In this document: in pieces, positions 38,204 through 45,794 of the stretch
How the letters are laid out: each line of letters begins with the position of its first letter
Numbering within the stretch: the stretch's first letter is position 1
From: a virus
Reading direction: 5' to 3' (one strand)
DNA length: 64,000 nucleotides
IMG/VR virus record: IMGVR_UViG_3300023184_000026
Location: 62,001 to 126,000 of that record
Notes under the pieces: model-generated
Database searches by the model: none
Told to the model about the DNA's origin: nothing
Seen by the model: the letters and a program-made list of their open reading frames with translations, nothing else
Program-made: the position numbers and the translations under genes

Positions 38204-38280
38204 GCATCTGTCGGCAATTGGATAGTCAACGTGGTTTCTACCCACATTTAGTGTCAGTTCAAATCTGACCAGATGCACCA
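38204..38280 (+). tRNA. tRNA-Arg(UCU)
   Basis: Acceptor GCATCTG/CAGATGC, loop TTTCTAC, T-arm GTCAG TTCAAAT CTGAC, CCA encoded. Last tRNA gene found in the window. Confidence 0.85.
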
Positions 38281-38329
38281 TTCTTCAACTTTATAAAACA
38301 TTATATAATAAGTATTTACTAACAACCAC

Positions 38330-38358
38330 TTGACTTTTTATAAAAACTGGTTCATAGT
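38330..38358 (+). promoter_or_regulatory. Sigma70-like promoter
   Basis: TTGACT (38330-38335), 17-base spacer, CATAGT (38353-38358). The spacer and -10 are almost identical to those at 50723. Confidence 0.7.
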
Positions 38359-38428
38359 TATGGTTGTTGGGGTTAGAATAGTCATATAACCTACGGGTCT
38401 GTGACTTTTATATGAAAGGATACATACT

Positions 38429-38503
38429 ATGCTCATTGCTATAGCATGTTACGCTGTTCTTGGCTTGATTGTCATTGCGGACGGCGATTATAACAGAAAA
38501 TAA
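38429..38503 (+). CDS. 24-residue hydrophobic micropeptide
   Basis: A short ORF (MLIAIACYAVLGLIVIADGD...) with AAAGGA 11 bases before the ATG forms one membrane-spanning segment and a polar tail. It lies alone between the promoter at 38330 and the terminator at 38516, so the transcript of about 180 bases has no other content, except possible RNA structure in its leader. Confidence 0.5.
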   Translation: MLIAIACYAVLGLIVIADGDYNRK

Positions 38504-38515
38504 ACAGAAAATCAT

Positions 38516-38548
38516 AAGAGGGTGGACGAAAAATCCACCCTCTTTTTT
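38516..38548 (+). terminator. Strong rho-independent terminator
   Basis: AGAGGGTGGA / TCCACCCTCT, 10 bp, with TTTTTT. Confidence 0.92.
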
Positions 38549-38570
38549 GTGCTTGTATATATTTATAAGC

Positions 38571-39425
38571 ATGATAAAATTGAAAGACATATTGGCAGAA
38601 GCCAAACTATACTCTTATTCTATAAAAGAAGTATTAGAGAAGTTTCTACAGTTTGATGGAAAAACAATGATACTGTTTGATACAGAAACAGTTGGTTTGG
38701 AGCCAAACACTTCATATATTCAACTCACACATATTGCTGCAATTGCATATGAAGGTTCTTCACTAAAAGAAATTGGAGAGTTTTCCAAAAAGGTAAATAT
38801 TGGTTCTGCTTTGAACAATGCATTGAATGATCCAAATAGTACAGAAGCAAAGCAGTTGAATAAAGAAATGAATAGAAGATTGAAAAAATATGGCAAGCCA
38901 GACTTGCATCCAAGAGATGCATTAAAAATGACTGGTTATGAAAATCCAAACGCAGAAAAGTTGGATGAAAAAGAAGCATTGATTCAATTTGAAAAATTCT
39001 TGAGTCAATTTGATAATGTTGTGATACTTGCTCACAATGCTACATTTGATATGAAATTCATTGAGGCTCGTAGAAAATTAAATGGATTGCCGCCAACAAA
39101 AAGATATCCAGTATTAGACACAGTAAACATATCACGATTTTTCTTTATACCAGCAATGCAAGCACTTGAAACAATACCAGAAGTTAAAACTATATTGGAT
39201 GGTTTGCTTGCCAAGACAAAATATAAAAGTTATAGTTCAAGTCTTGGAAAACTTGGTGCGGTGTTGGGAGTTAAAGTTGATGGTTGGCATGATGCTAAAG
39301 AAGATGTAAAAATGCTTATGCAAGTGCTTCAAAAAATGATTGAATTTCTGAAAGCAAACTCAACAACAGATATAAAAAAATATATAGCACCAGCAGCAAA
39401 AAGATTTCGGCAATCAAAATTCTAA
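38571..39425 (+). CDS. DnaQ-like 3'-5' exonuclease with packaging-type N-terminus
   Basis: The ATG at 38571 gives 284 residues starting MIKLKDILAE|A. The DEDDh exonuclease sites are LFDTETVGL (about residue 37), LAHNATFDMKF (about 161) and HDAKEDVKML (about 245), so all four acidic residues and the His are present. It should degrade nucleic acid from 3' ends. The polymerase has its own proofreading domain, so this enzyme acts elsewhere. The N-terminus closely matches the Nudix protein at 27998 and ends in L-A-E, a T4-type prohead-protease site. Confidence 0.85.
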   Translation: MIKLKDILAEAKLYSYSIKEVLEKFLQFDGKTMILFDTETVGLEPNTSYIQLTHIAAIAYEGSSLKEIGEFSKKVNIGSALNNALNDPNSTEAKQLNKEMNRRLKKYGKPDLHPRDALKMTGYENPNAEKLDEKEALIQFEKFLSQFDNVVILAHNATFDMKFIEARRKLNGLPPTKRYPVLDTVNISRFFFIPAMQALETIPEVKTILDGLLAKTKYKSYSSSLGKLGAVLGVKVDGWHDAKEDVKMLMQVLQKMIEFLKANSTTDIKKYIAPAAKRFRQSKF

Positions 39426-39442
39426 ATATAAATATAAATATT

Positions 39443-39782
39443 ATGGCTAATAACAATACATACACATGGCAGTTTCCAGCATTGGAAGTAACAAAACAAC
39501 AAGGCGATTATACAGACGTAGTTTATACTATTCACTGGCGTCTAAACGGGGGCAGATCAAACATCATCACATTCTATAGAATTATATGGCGCGCAATCTG
39601 TTGCACCATATAGTCCAGATAGTGGTTCTTTCATACCATATGACCAACTAACCAAAGAAACCGTGACAGAATGGACGATTAGTTCTATGGGAGAAAGATA
39701 TGGACAACTAACATCCAGTATTGATACATCAATATATGCAATGATAAATCCAACGACACAACAACTAGCTCCACCTTGGTAA
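39443..39782 (+). pseudogene. Conserved phage hypothetical gene with a frameshift
   Basis: The first frame reads MANNNTYTWQFPALEV...YTDVVYTIHWRLNG and then stops after 28 unrelated codons. From the GGGGG at about 39549, the next frame continues IELYGAQSVAPYS...FIPYDQLTKETVTEW and ends QQLAPPW at 39780. Together they match, from memory, a widespread T4-like phage family (DUF7936-like). Removing one G restores a 112-residue protein. It is either a sequencing or assembly error, a true mutation, or +1 frameshifting. Confidence 0.75.
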
Positions 39783-39805
39783 TAACAACCAATTGATTTC
39801 AATAA

Positions 39806-39836
39806 AAAACCCACCGAAAGGTGGGTTTTGTTTTTT
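39806..39836. terminator. Bidirectional terminator
   Basis: AAAACCCACC-GAAA-GGTGGGTTTT with T-run, between convergent genes. Same stem and loop as at 13286. Confidence 0.88.
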
Positions 39837-40548
39837 ACATTAGATACGGCAGATATGCTCTGCGAAGAACATCATTTGCATATTTATGATCAAATTCATA
39901 TTTGAATTTACGATCTTCATATGCTTTCTTCAATTCTATTTCATAATTGTCGGCAAGAAAGTTTAGCTGTTCCGCTGTGTATGTTTCTGGTTGAGTTTTT
40001 ACCATCATAAGAAAAGCATGAACATTTGTGTCATATTGCTTTATATTGACAGGAAAATAACCTTTTTCAAACAATGCTTTGCCGCAGCTGGCTAGTCTAA
40101 AAAGCTGTGTGAAGTTCTTTGGACTAAAACCATACTTATCAAGGTGAGCCTTGCGTTTGCTGCCAAGTTGACCTGTGCGTTCACCGTTGGCAAGACGCCG
40201 TTCACCCTGCATATAACCAAGCAGGCATCTAAACATCTTGTCTGTGTCAACAAACTTTAACTTGTTTGTTTGTATTTCTTCAAATATATCACTTGTTTCA
40301 AGCAAGTTGTCGGAGAAAAGTATTTCAAGTGCACCTGTATTACCATTACGAAGAAGCTCAAAAAACTTACGAACTTCATAATAAACTATGTCATCTGTTT
40401 CTTGCTTTTGTATATGATCCATACGCTCCAAACCAAGTATTTTGGATGGATCTGTATTTATGAACACACCTCTATAATCAAGATCAGACTCAGGAGTGTT
40501 GAGTCCATATGCTGTGCTGCCTCCCAAAGCTTTTACTAGCATTTTCAT
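39835..40548 (-). CDS. RlaP-like nucleotidyltransferase
   Basis: The 237-residue protein begins LVKALGGSTAYGLNTPESDL followed by DYRGVF: the GS...D-x-D site of the DNA polymerase beta superfamily. This form (GSxAxGxxxxxSDxDxRGV) is that of the RlaP family of phage and bacterial RNA-repair nucleotidyltransferases. It would add a nucleotide to an RNA end or another molecule. TTGACA-N16-TAAATA on the minus strand (40583 back to 40556) could drive it. Confidence 0.8.
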   Translation of the reverse strand: MKMLVKALGGSTAYGLNTPESDLDYRGVFINTDPSKILGLERMDHIQKQETDDIVYYEVRKFFELLRNGNTGALEILFSDNLLETSDIFEEIQTNKLKFVDTDKMFRCLLGYMQGERRLANGERTGQLGSKRKAHLDKYGFSPKNFTQLFRLASCGKALFEKGYFPVNIKQYDTNVHAFLMMVKTQPETYTAEQLNFLADNYEIELKKAYEDRKFKYEFDHKYANDVLRRAYLPYLM

Positions 40549-40624
40549 AATTATATATTTAACAAAAAGTAGTGTTTTGTCAATATTATTCTATATTTAT
40601 AAATGAACTTATTATATAAAAATT

Positions 40625-41308
40625 ATGGCAACAACAACATTCTATAAATCTGGAACATTTTCTGTTACAGGATCAACATCAATCGGTGTTTCTTGCTGGG
40701 GAGCCGGTGGAAATGGAAATTCAAACGGCAAAGGGGGGTCTGGTGGAGCATATGCAGCAAAGACCCTTACAATTCAATCTGGATCATATATAGTAAATGT
40801 TGGGCAAGTAAATACCGATATATTTGGCAACGGTGGAGCATCGAGCTTCACATCCGCAAGCGTAATCGTGGTCAGGGCTGGAGGCGGAAGATCCGACGGA
40901 ACAATAACGGGGCAATCATCATTAAATACCGGTAGCACGAAATATACCGGTGGTATTGGTGGAACATTTGCTGAAAATTATGGAAACTACGGCGGTGCCG
41001 GTGGTGGTTCTGCCGCAGGTGGAATTGGTAATGGAGCTGCCGGTGCAAATGGATCTGATACAGGAGCTTCTTTTCCGCAATTCGGCCATTCATTAACGGG
41101 ATCTCTCGGTGCGTCCGGCGCAGCATCGGGTGGAGGAAATGGTGGAAATGCCGCATATTATTACGCAGGCACCGATTCTAGACTTATTAACGCAACCGAT
41201 GGAGATGTTCCAGGCGGCGGCGGTGGTGGTGGGTATTCTGGAGAAACCAGCGTGTCTGTTAAAACCGAAGGTTTTGGTGGATCAGGCATGGTCACAGTTT
41301 CTTGGTGA
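40625..41308 (+). CDS. Glycine-rich protein, probable tail-fibre tip or adhesin
   Basis: The 227-residue product has a short beta-rich N-terminus (TTTFYKSGTFSVTGSTSIGV) and then long Gly/Ala/Ser/Asn stretches (GGAGGGSAAGGIGNGAAGAN, PGGGGGGGYSGE). It ends GGSGMVTVSW, a terminal pattern common in phage glycine-rich adhesins where Gly-rich strands form polyglycine-II sandwiches. It has no signal peptide. It forms its own unit with a terminator. Confidence 0.7.
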   Translation: MATTTFYKSGTFSVTGSTSIGVSCWGAGGNGNSNGKGGSGGAYAAKTLTIQSGSYIVNVGQVNTDIFGNGGASSFTSASVIVVRAGGGRSDGTITGQSSLNTGSTKYTGGIGGTFAENYGNYGGAGGGSAAGGIGNGAAGANGSDTGASFPQFGHSLTGSLGASGAASGGGNGGNAAYYYAGTDSRLINATDGDVPGGGGGGGYSGETSVSVKTEGFGGSGMVTVSW

Positions 41309-41334
41309 TAATAAAATTATATAACTGTATAAAC

Positions 41335-41363
41335 AAAAAACCCCGCAAATCGCGGGGTTTTTT
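41335..41363 (+). terminator. Rho-independent terminator
   Basis: CCCCGC / GCGGGG stem flanked by A- and T-runs. Confidence 0.88.
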
Positions 41364-41406
41364 ATTATAAATATAGTTATAAATTGAACCAAAGATTATA
41401 TACATT

Positions 41407-42897
41407 ATGAAACAATCAAGAAGAAGCTTTCTAGGCTTAGGAGCAATGGGATTACTTGGATTGAATATGCAAGGGGCTGAAAAAAAGCCTCTTGAATTTT
41501 GCAATCCAAATGACGTGCCACAATTTGTGTTTGGCAATGAACCAATGAGAACTCGCAAGAGTTTTTATGATCTAACCGATGAAGAACTACAGACATTATG
41601 CAAGGCTGTAGATTATATGCGTAACAAGCTTCCACGTGAAGCGCCAACAAGTTGGGAGACATATACTCGCATACACTACAAACACTGCACTGCGTTTGAT
41701 GCTGACCATCCACAAGTTCATTGGGGTGATCATTTTCTTCCTTGGCACCGTGGTTATTTATTTTTCCTCGAACGCTTGTTGGGAAATTCTTTGAATCAAC
41801 TGGGTCTTGATGGTAACAAGTTTGCTTTTCCATATTGGGATTGGATCAACCACAAAGAAATGCCAAATACAAAATTCCGTGAGTTGAAGGGGCTAGGGAG
41901 TCCATTGTTTGGTTATGACCTAATACAACAAAATATGGTGGCTGGCGACAATCTTGGTTTTGATAATCTTGCGTTATACGATGGAAACCGTGGTCCTACA
42001 CTTGAAAAGAGTAAAATAGACCCCGCCAACGAAACGCAGCAAGATTCTAAAGATCACGTCGCCGAATGCCTTGGTTATATGAGCAAAGAGTATGTTGACT
42101 TGATGCTGACTACTCCTTGGGAGCAATTTGGAGGAAAGCCCGGTATTGATCGTAAGACTGGTCAAGGATTGGTTGAAGCCGGTGCCCACAATGACGGTCA
42201 CGACTGGGTTGGAACAAGATATGGATGCAACAGAACAATGGGTACGCTGCGCTATGCCGCAGACGATCCTATTTTCTTTATGCACCACTGCAACTTGGAT
42301 AGAATATTCTCGTTGTATAAGAATCCAATCCCAGATATCAATGGACCATGGGGCCAACAAAGATATGTGTTCCCTGATTTGAATGGTTCGCCCGTAAGCG
42401 TATCGGTCAAAGATATTATGCTATGGACTCAAACGGTATCATATCAAGCACCGCAAACAAGCAAAGCGAAGCTAGGTGCATCTAAAGCATTAAAGAATGC
42501 TGCGTCTGTTACGATTCCTGTAAACAAATCGACGGTATCTAAAGCAGGGTTGAGTGTTTCAATTGAGCCTTCTGTAAGCCTGAAAAACTTGATCAATAAA
42601 GGTCTTGAGTCTGGTACATCAATTCTTGAAATTGAAACCGGACCAATATCTCATGCTGGCCGCGCCACGATCAAAGTTTATATTGGTAAAAAATATATAG
42701 GAAGAATCAAGATAATGGACGGAGATCCAAGCACAACAAATCCAGACGCTTCGCATACATTTGTGATGACACTTGGACAATTGGGTAAGATTTCCGAGGC
42801 AATTCCAGTTGCGTATAAATTCGATGTGAATTTTTATGCGTATGGCATAAGCCAAGATGTGCTAATAAGAAACTTAAAGTTCAGTGTAATGAAATAA
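41407..42897 (+). CDS. Tyrosinase (type 3 copper) with Tat signal peptide
   Basis: The 496-residue protein starts MKQSRRSFLGLGAMGLLGLN, a twin-arginine signal. The CuA site is given by H90-Y-K-H and H105-WGDHF-LPWH114-R; the CuB site by AGAHNDGHDW and DPIFFMHHCNLDRIF, matching the two PROSITE-type tyrosinase patterns. All six expected His are present, so it should bind two coppers and oxidise phenols to quinones. The C-terminal 130 residues form a beta-rich domain. Tat export would deliver folded, copper-loaded enzyme to the periplasm. Confidence 0.92.
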   Translation: MKQSRRSFLGLGAMGLLGLNMQGAEKKPLEFCNPNDVPQFVFGNEPMRTRKSFYDLTDEELQTLCKAVDYMRNKLPREAPTSWETYTRIHYKHCTAFDADHPQVHWGDHFLPWHRGYLFFLERLLGNSLNQLGLDGNKFAFPYWDWINHKEMPNTKFRELKGLGSPLFGYDLIQQNMVAGDNLGFDNLALYDGNRGPTLEKSKIDPANETQQDSKDHVAECLGYMSKEYVDLMLTTPWEQFGGKPGIDRKTGQGLVEAGAHNDGHDWVGTRYGCNRTMGTLRYAADDPIFFMHHCNLDRIFSLYKNPIPDINGPWGQQRYVFPDLNGSPVSVSVKDIMLWTQTVSYQAPQTSKAKLGASKALKNAASVTIPVNKSTVSKAGLSVSIEPSVSLKNLINKGLESGTSILEIETGPISHAGRATIKVYIGKKYIGRIKIMDGDPSTTNPDASHTFVMTLGQLGKISEAIPVAYKFDVNFYAYGISQDVLIRNLKFSVMK

Positions 42898-42904
42898 AAC
42901 AAAA

Positions 42905-42930
42905 AACCCCGCGAATAGCGGGGTTTCTTT
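42905..42930. terminator. Terminator between convergent genes
   Basis: CCCCGC-GAATA-GCGGGG with A-run and T-run. Confidence 0.85.
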
Positions 42931-43431
42931 TTAGTTGGCATCGAGGCGATATACTATTACATCGTTTGGATAGTCATCAAACGCCACTTCAATAAGCCGA
43001 GAAACAATGTCCCAATTTCCACCTCCGCGAAAACTACCCATTTTATAAGGAAATCCAACAGATGGAACGGGCAGGTCCATATCATTTTCTGTCAAATCAT
43101 CCGCCATACCCTCAAGTGCAGAATACAAAGCATCATAATTGGTTTGTCTTGTACCTTTACCATAAAGATTTTGACCATACAAGTTATAGATACGAGAAAT
43201 AGAACTTATATCGTTATTGACCGGAATATAACCTACGGAAAATCTACCCAAAGTGTTTACATTCGCCCTCGCGGCACTGCAATCTGCTTCGTATGCAACT
43301 GGATACATTTCACGAATAGCGCGAGCAATGCCACTGCCAAAAGTATTTTGACAATTGGCTTGATGGGCACAACACCCTATTTCACGCGATGTTAGTAAAT
43401 TACCCTCTCTATAAATTAGATTTTTCATCAC
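42931..43431 (-). CDS. Macro-domain (ADP-ribose-binding) protein
   Basis: The 166-residue protein has GNLLTS near the start and CCAHQANCQNTFGSGIARAI (about residues 20-39), the Asn-containing loop and glycine-rich loop that hold ADP-ribose in macro domains. A second loop, PSVGFPYKMGSFRGG, fits the distal site. Members remove ADP-ribose or 1''-phosphate from ADP-ribose, or reverse ADP-ribosylation of DNA and protein. In a phage this may counter a host ADP-ribosylating or NAD-based defence, or finish RNA repair. Confidence 0.88.
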   Translation of the reverse strand: MMKNLIYREGNLLTSREIGCCAHQANCQNTFGSGIARAIREMYPVAYEADCSAARANVNTLGRFSVGYIPVNNDISSISRIYNLYGQNLYGKGTRQTNYDALYSALEGMADDLTENDMDLPVPSVGFPYKMGSFRGGGNWDIVSRLIEVAFDDYPNDVIVYRLDAN

Positions 43432-43504
43432 AATATTCTTGCTAAAAAAATAAAAAAGTCAAGACTTATTTTATATCACTTTTGTTAGATTTTATAATAT
43501 TTAT

Positions 43505-43957
43505 ATGTATATGACAATGATACCCGGCCCAAACAATGAAATGATAACAGCATCAATTGCACCTGCTTATGGCAGCACTGCAAACTATTATCAAGGTACA
43601 CAAGGTAAAAAAACAATAGCTACCGGAGGCACATTTCCAAAGACTGTTGTAAGTGGTAGCATTACCACATACGGCAATCCTGTATTGATTATGTGCTCTG
43701 GTGATGCAAATCCATCCGCCGGTGGCACTTATGGTGTTATTCAATTATATAGAGGATCAACAGCATTATGCCAAACGATTCAATATGAAAGCTCTGATGC
43801 AAATGAGAATGTTCCATATAACATCAGTTGCATAGATCCTGTTTCAGCGGGTACATATACATATTATATGAAAGTAAATGAAATGGCTGGCGGAAACACC
43901 GATTTCGGAGAATCTTCTAGCCCAAACTTTATCTTGACTGAACTAAGTCGAGTATAA
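43505..43957 (+). CDS. Beta-rich protein, possible virion decoration or fibre
   Basis: The 150-residue protein is rich in Gly, Ser, Thr and Tyr. Strand-turn patterns (GNPVLIMCSGDANPSAGGTY, GVIQLYRGSTALCQTIQYE, AGTYTYYMKVNEM) look like a jelly-roll or Ig-like module of the kind found at the ends of phage fibre proteins. No signal peptide. A second in-frame ATG is at 43511. It ends at a strong terminator. Confidence 0.55.
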   Translation: MYMTMIPGPNNEMITASIAPAYGSTANYYQGTQGKKTIATGGTFPKTVVSGSITTYGNPVLIMCSGDANPSAGGTYGVIQLYRGSTALCQTIQYESSDANENVPYNISCIDPVSAGTYTYYMKVNEMAGGNTDFGESSSPNFILTELSRV

Positions 43958-43959
43958 CA

Positions 43960-43990
43960 AAAAACCCCACTTTTCGGTGGGGTTTTTCTT
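43960..43990. terminator. Terminator between convergent genes
   Basis: AAAACCCCAC / GTGGGGTTTTT stem with T-run; the minus-strand gene ends at 43991. Confidence 0.88.
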
Positions 43991-44638
43991 TTACATATCT
44001 GGACTATGATGGTCTGGCGATTTTGTTTTGCGAGGATTTAGTTCGCGCACAATCTCATTCCATTCCACTGGACGTTTCATCCATTCCCAACCTACATCTA
44101 TTCTATAAAGACTAGTATCTTCTTTTAGATTACGGTGACAATGACCGTGGATATGATAGGCGTCTTTAGATAAATGATTCCAAGATGCGATGGGATAATG
44201 ATCCAAGATAACAGCCCTGCCATCAATAAAGATTTCAGCTCTGTGACCAAGGAATGTAAATGGACTGTTTGGATAATTCAATGGATATATTTCTATATCA
44301 TCAGCAAGCAAACCAACTTCGCCGCGACATTCATCATACATTTGTTGAATACCTGCGTTATGATTACCCCAAATAAAATATTGATGCTTGCAAGGTAGAT
44401 ATACAATTCGTTTAGCATATTCCAATGAGTTTGGTCCGGCACCAATAACAACATCGCCAAGATTGAACACAATATCATTTGGTCCAATCATCTTGAGCAT
44501 TTCATGAGTATGAGAGTATGCTTCATTGACATTTTGATAATTTCGTGGACCAAGAATAAATGGTTTGTCGTGACCCAGATGCAAGTCACTCACAAACCAA
44601 ATCTTTTGGTCAATTGATTTTAGACTAATTTTCTTCAT
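43991..44638 (-). CDS. Calcineurin-like metallophosphoesterase
   Basis: The 215-residue protein has the five metal motifs in order: IWFVSDLHLGH, VFNLGDVV, YFIWGNHN, LDHYPIAS and HIHGHCH. These bind two metal ions and hydrolyse phosphomonoesters or diesters. It overlaps the cyclic-phosphate receiver gene by ATGA, so the two are made together. A plausible job is removal of cyclic or 3' phosphates from RNA ends, which is inference from context. Confidence 0.9.
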   Translation of the reverse strand: MKKISLKSIDQKIWFVSDLHLGHDKPFILGPRNYQNVNEAYSHTHEMLKMIGPNDIVFNLGDVVIGAGPNSLEYAKRIVYLPCKHQYFIWGNHNAGIQQMYDECRGEVGLLADDIEIYPLNYPNSPFTFLGHRAEIFIDGRAVILDHYPIASWNHLSKDAYHIHGHCHRNLKEDTSLYRIDVGWEWMKRPVEWNEIVRELNPRKTKSPDHHSPDM

Positions 44639-44997
44639 TTTCTGCTTTTCTTGTATGATTCAATATAACTACGAATGTTCTCTCTGCCAATAGGATTCAT
44701 ACTGTGAACTTGATAATCAGGAAATTCCAGATTATTGTTCATACAATATTCAACAATCCATTTGCAGCAATCATAGCCAGTTTTTTCTTTGTATTTATCA
44801 TAATTTGGAACACCAACAATATAATGTTCAAGTCCCAAATCGTGATCAAATGAAACAAACGATGGCAAACCATTTTGCATGATATATTTTACAAAATCAT
44901 CATAATTTCTCGCTATAATCCAAGGACCAAGCGGCATTTTTACCCAACTAACATTTTTTGGCAGACGTTCATCGTCAAGAAATAATTTATACATCAT
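44635..44997 (-). CDS. Cyclic-phosphate-processing receiver-domain protein
   Basis: The 120-residue protein starts YKLFLDDERLP, with the acidic pair of a receiver domain, then has FVSFDHDLG, GYDCCKWIVEYC and YQVHSMNPIGRENI. This set is typical of the cyclic-phosphate processing receiver (cPP-receiver) family, proposed from comparative genomics to handle 2',3'-cyclic phosphates in RNA repair. The metallophosphatase follows by ATGA overlap. TTGACA-N16-TATCAT on the minus strand (45028 back to 45001) lies three bases before the start. Confidence 0.75.
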   Translation of the reverse strand: MMYKLFLDDERLPKNVSWVKMPLGPWIIARNYDDFVKYIMQNGLPSFVSFDHDLGLEHYIVGVPNYDKYKEKTGYDCCKWIVEYCMNNNLEFPDYQVHSMNPIGRENIRSYIESYKKSRK

Positions 44998-45032
44998 TTC
45001 ATGATATCTAAATTATATACAATGTCAAGAGT

Positions 45033-45203
45033 TTATATGATTGCATTGTTGTAACTATCCAAGTATTTGTCTATCATCAGATTTGCTACTCTTGTACCAG
45101 CTTTATTATTGGTCTTCTCAAAGTGCTCTTTCTTTTTACTCCAATATTCCAAATCTTTTTTGATTTGTTCTTTGGTATAAGATATAGTGTTATCTGTTTT
45201 CAT
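45033..45203 (-). CDS. Small helical protein
   Basis: A 56-residue product starts by ATGA overlap with the upstream gene and is read MKTDNTISYTKEQIKKDLEY. It is Lys/Glu-rich and helical, ending with VANLMIDKYLDSYNN. Coupling and lack of other coding options support it. No family recognised. Confidence 0.6.
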   Translation of the reverse strand: MKTDNTISYTKEQIKKDLEYWSKKKEHFEKTNNKAGTRVANLMIDKYLDSYNNAII

Positions 45204-45478
45204 TGCAATCTTCCTCCACCAACCAATACATTTCTAAGTGTGCTAGACTGTCCTTTACGACTAGTCTTGGCTTTAAAATCGGCAAATGTGTCTGGCAACA
45301 TAACTTGCAGAAATCCAGCCGTTTTGTGCTCATATACTTGAGCACCCATATATTTTGATTGTGATACACCACGCTTTGCACAACATAGGCAAACACGCAA
45401 ACCAAGTTCGGCTCGTGCGTCTTCAATATACTCAGAGCAGCAACTGCAAGGATTTTTATATAGAGTAAAACCATTCAT
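45200..45478 (-). CDS. Small cysteine-rich, zinc-ribbon-like protein
   Basis: The 92-residue product has PCSCCSEY and VCLCCAKRG, four cysteines in two CxC/CxxC-like pairs spaced as in a zinc ribbon. The second half is basic. It heads a minus-strand unit with the gene at 45033 and has TTGACT-N16-TAATAT just upstream. No function assigned. Confidence 0.6.
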   Translation of the reverse strand: MNGFTLYKNPCSCCSEYIEDARAELGLRVCLCCAKRGVSQSKYMGAQVYEHKTAGFLQVMLPDTFADFKAKTSRKGQSSTLRNVLVGGGRLQ

Positions 45479-45487
45479 ATACCGAAA

Positions 45488-45515
45488 ATATTAGAGTAAG
45501 TATATAAAAAGTCAA
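45488..45515 (-). promoter_or_regulatory. Minus-strand promoter
   Basis: Read on the minus strand: TTGACT (45515-45510), 16-base spacer, TAATAT (45493-45488), nine bases before the ATG at 45478. Confidence 0.6.
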
Positions 45516-45557
45516 GTGAAAAAGACATTTTTTAAAAATTGTTTAAAATAAAAAACA

Positions 45558-45589
45558 TTGACAGCGGCATATAATGTGATACTTATAGT
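45558..45589 (+). promoter_or_regulatory. Possible promoter for the RNA genes
   Basis: TTGACA (45558-45563) and TATAGT (45584-45589) with a long 20-base spacer; the structured RNA begins about 26 bases further. Confidence 0.45.
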
Positions 45590-45615
45590 AGCAGTTCTTT
45601 GATATCAATTTTGAA

Positions 45616-45783
45616 ACATGTAGGGTAGTTTAAAGGACCGCTGTTTAGGAAACTCGCGGTCATTCTTCCAAGACAACATAGTAGGCATCAAGTTTCTTGT
45701 TTAAAAGCCGAAGTCGTGAAGATAGGACGAATTCCCCAAATGGAACTCCGGTATCAGATGCCCGAACTCTGGTCCCTACATGT
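45616..45783 (+). ncRNA. 168-base structured RNA of unknown class
   Basis: ACATGTAGGG and CCCTACATGT form a perfect 10-bp closing stem. Inside are GGACCGC/GCGGTC, GGC-CAAG/CTTG-GCC and several GC-containing pairings; the region has no long ORF. It has a promoter upstream and ends 12 bases before the tmRNA, so both may come from one transcript. Length and closing stem recall 6S RNA, but I see no conserved 6S sequence and do not assign it. Confidence 0.6.
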
Positions 45784-45794
45784 TTTCTTTTCAT

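Noticed and set aside
40872-41156. ORFs in other frames of the glycine-rich gene
   Set aside because: Composition (His/Arg or Trp/Arg runs) reflects GGN codons read out of frame.
45616-45783. 6S RNA or RNase P RNA
   Set aside because: Length suits 6S, but I see no conserved 6S or RNase P sequence, so it is left as unknown.
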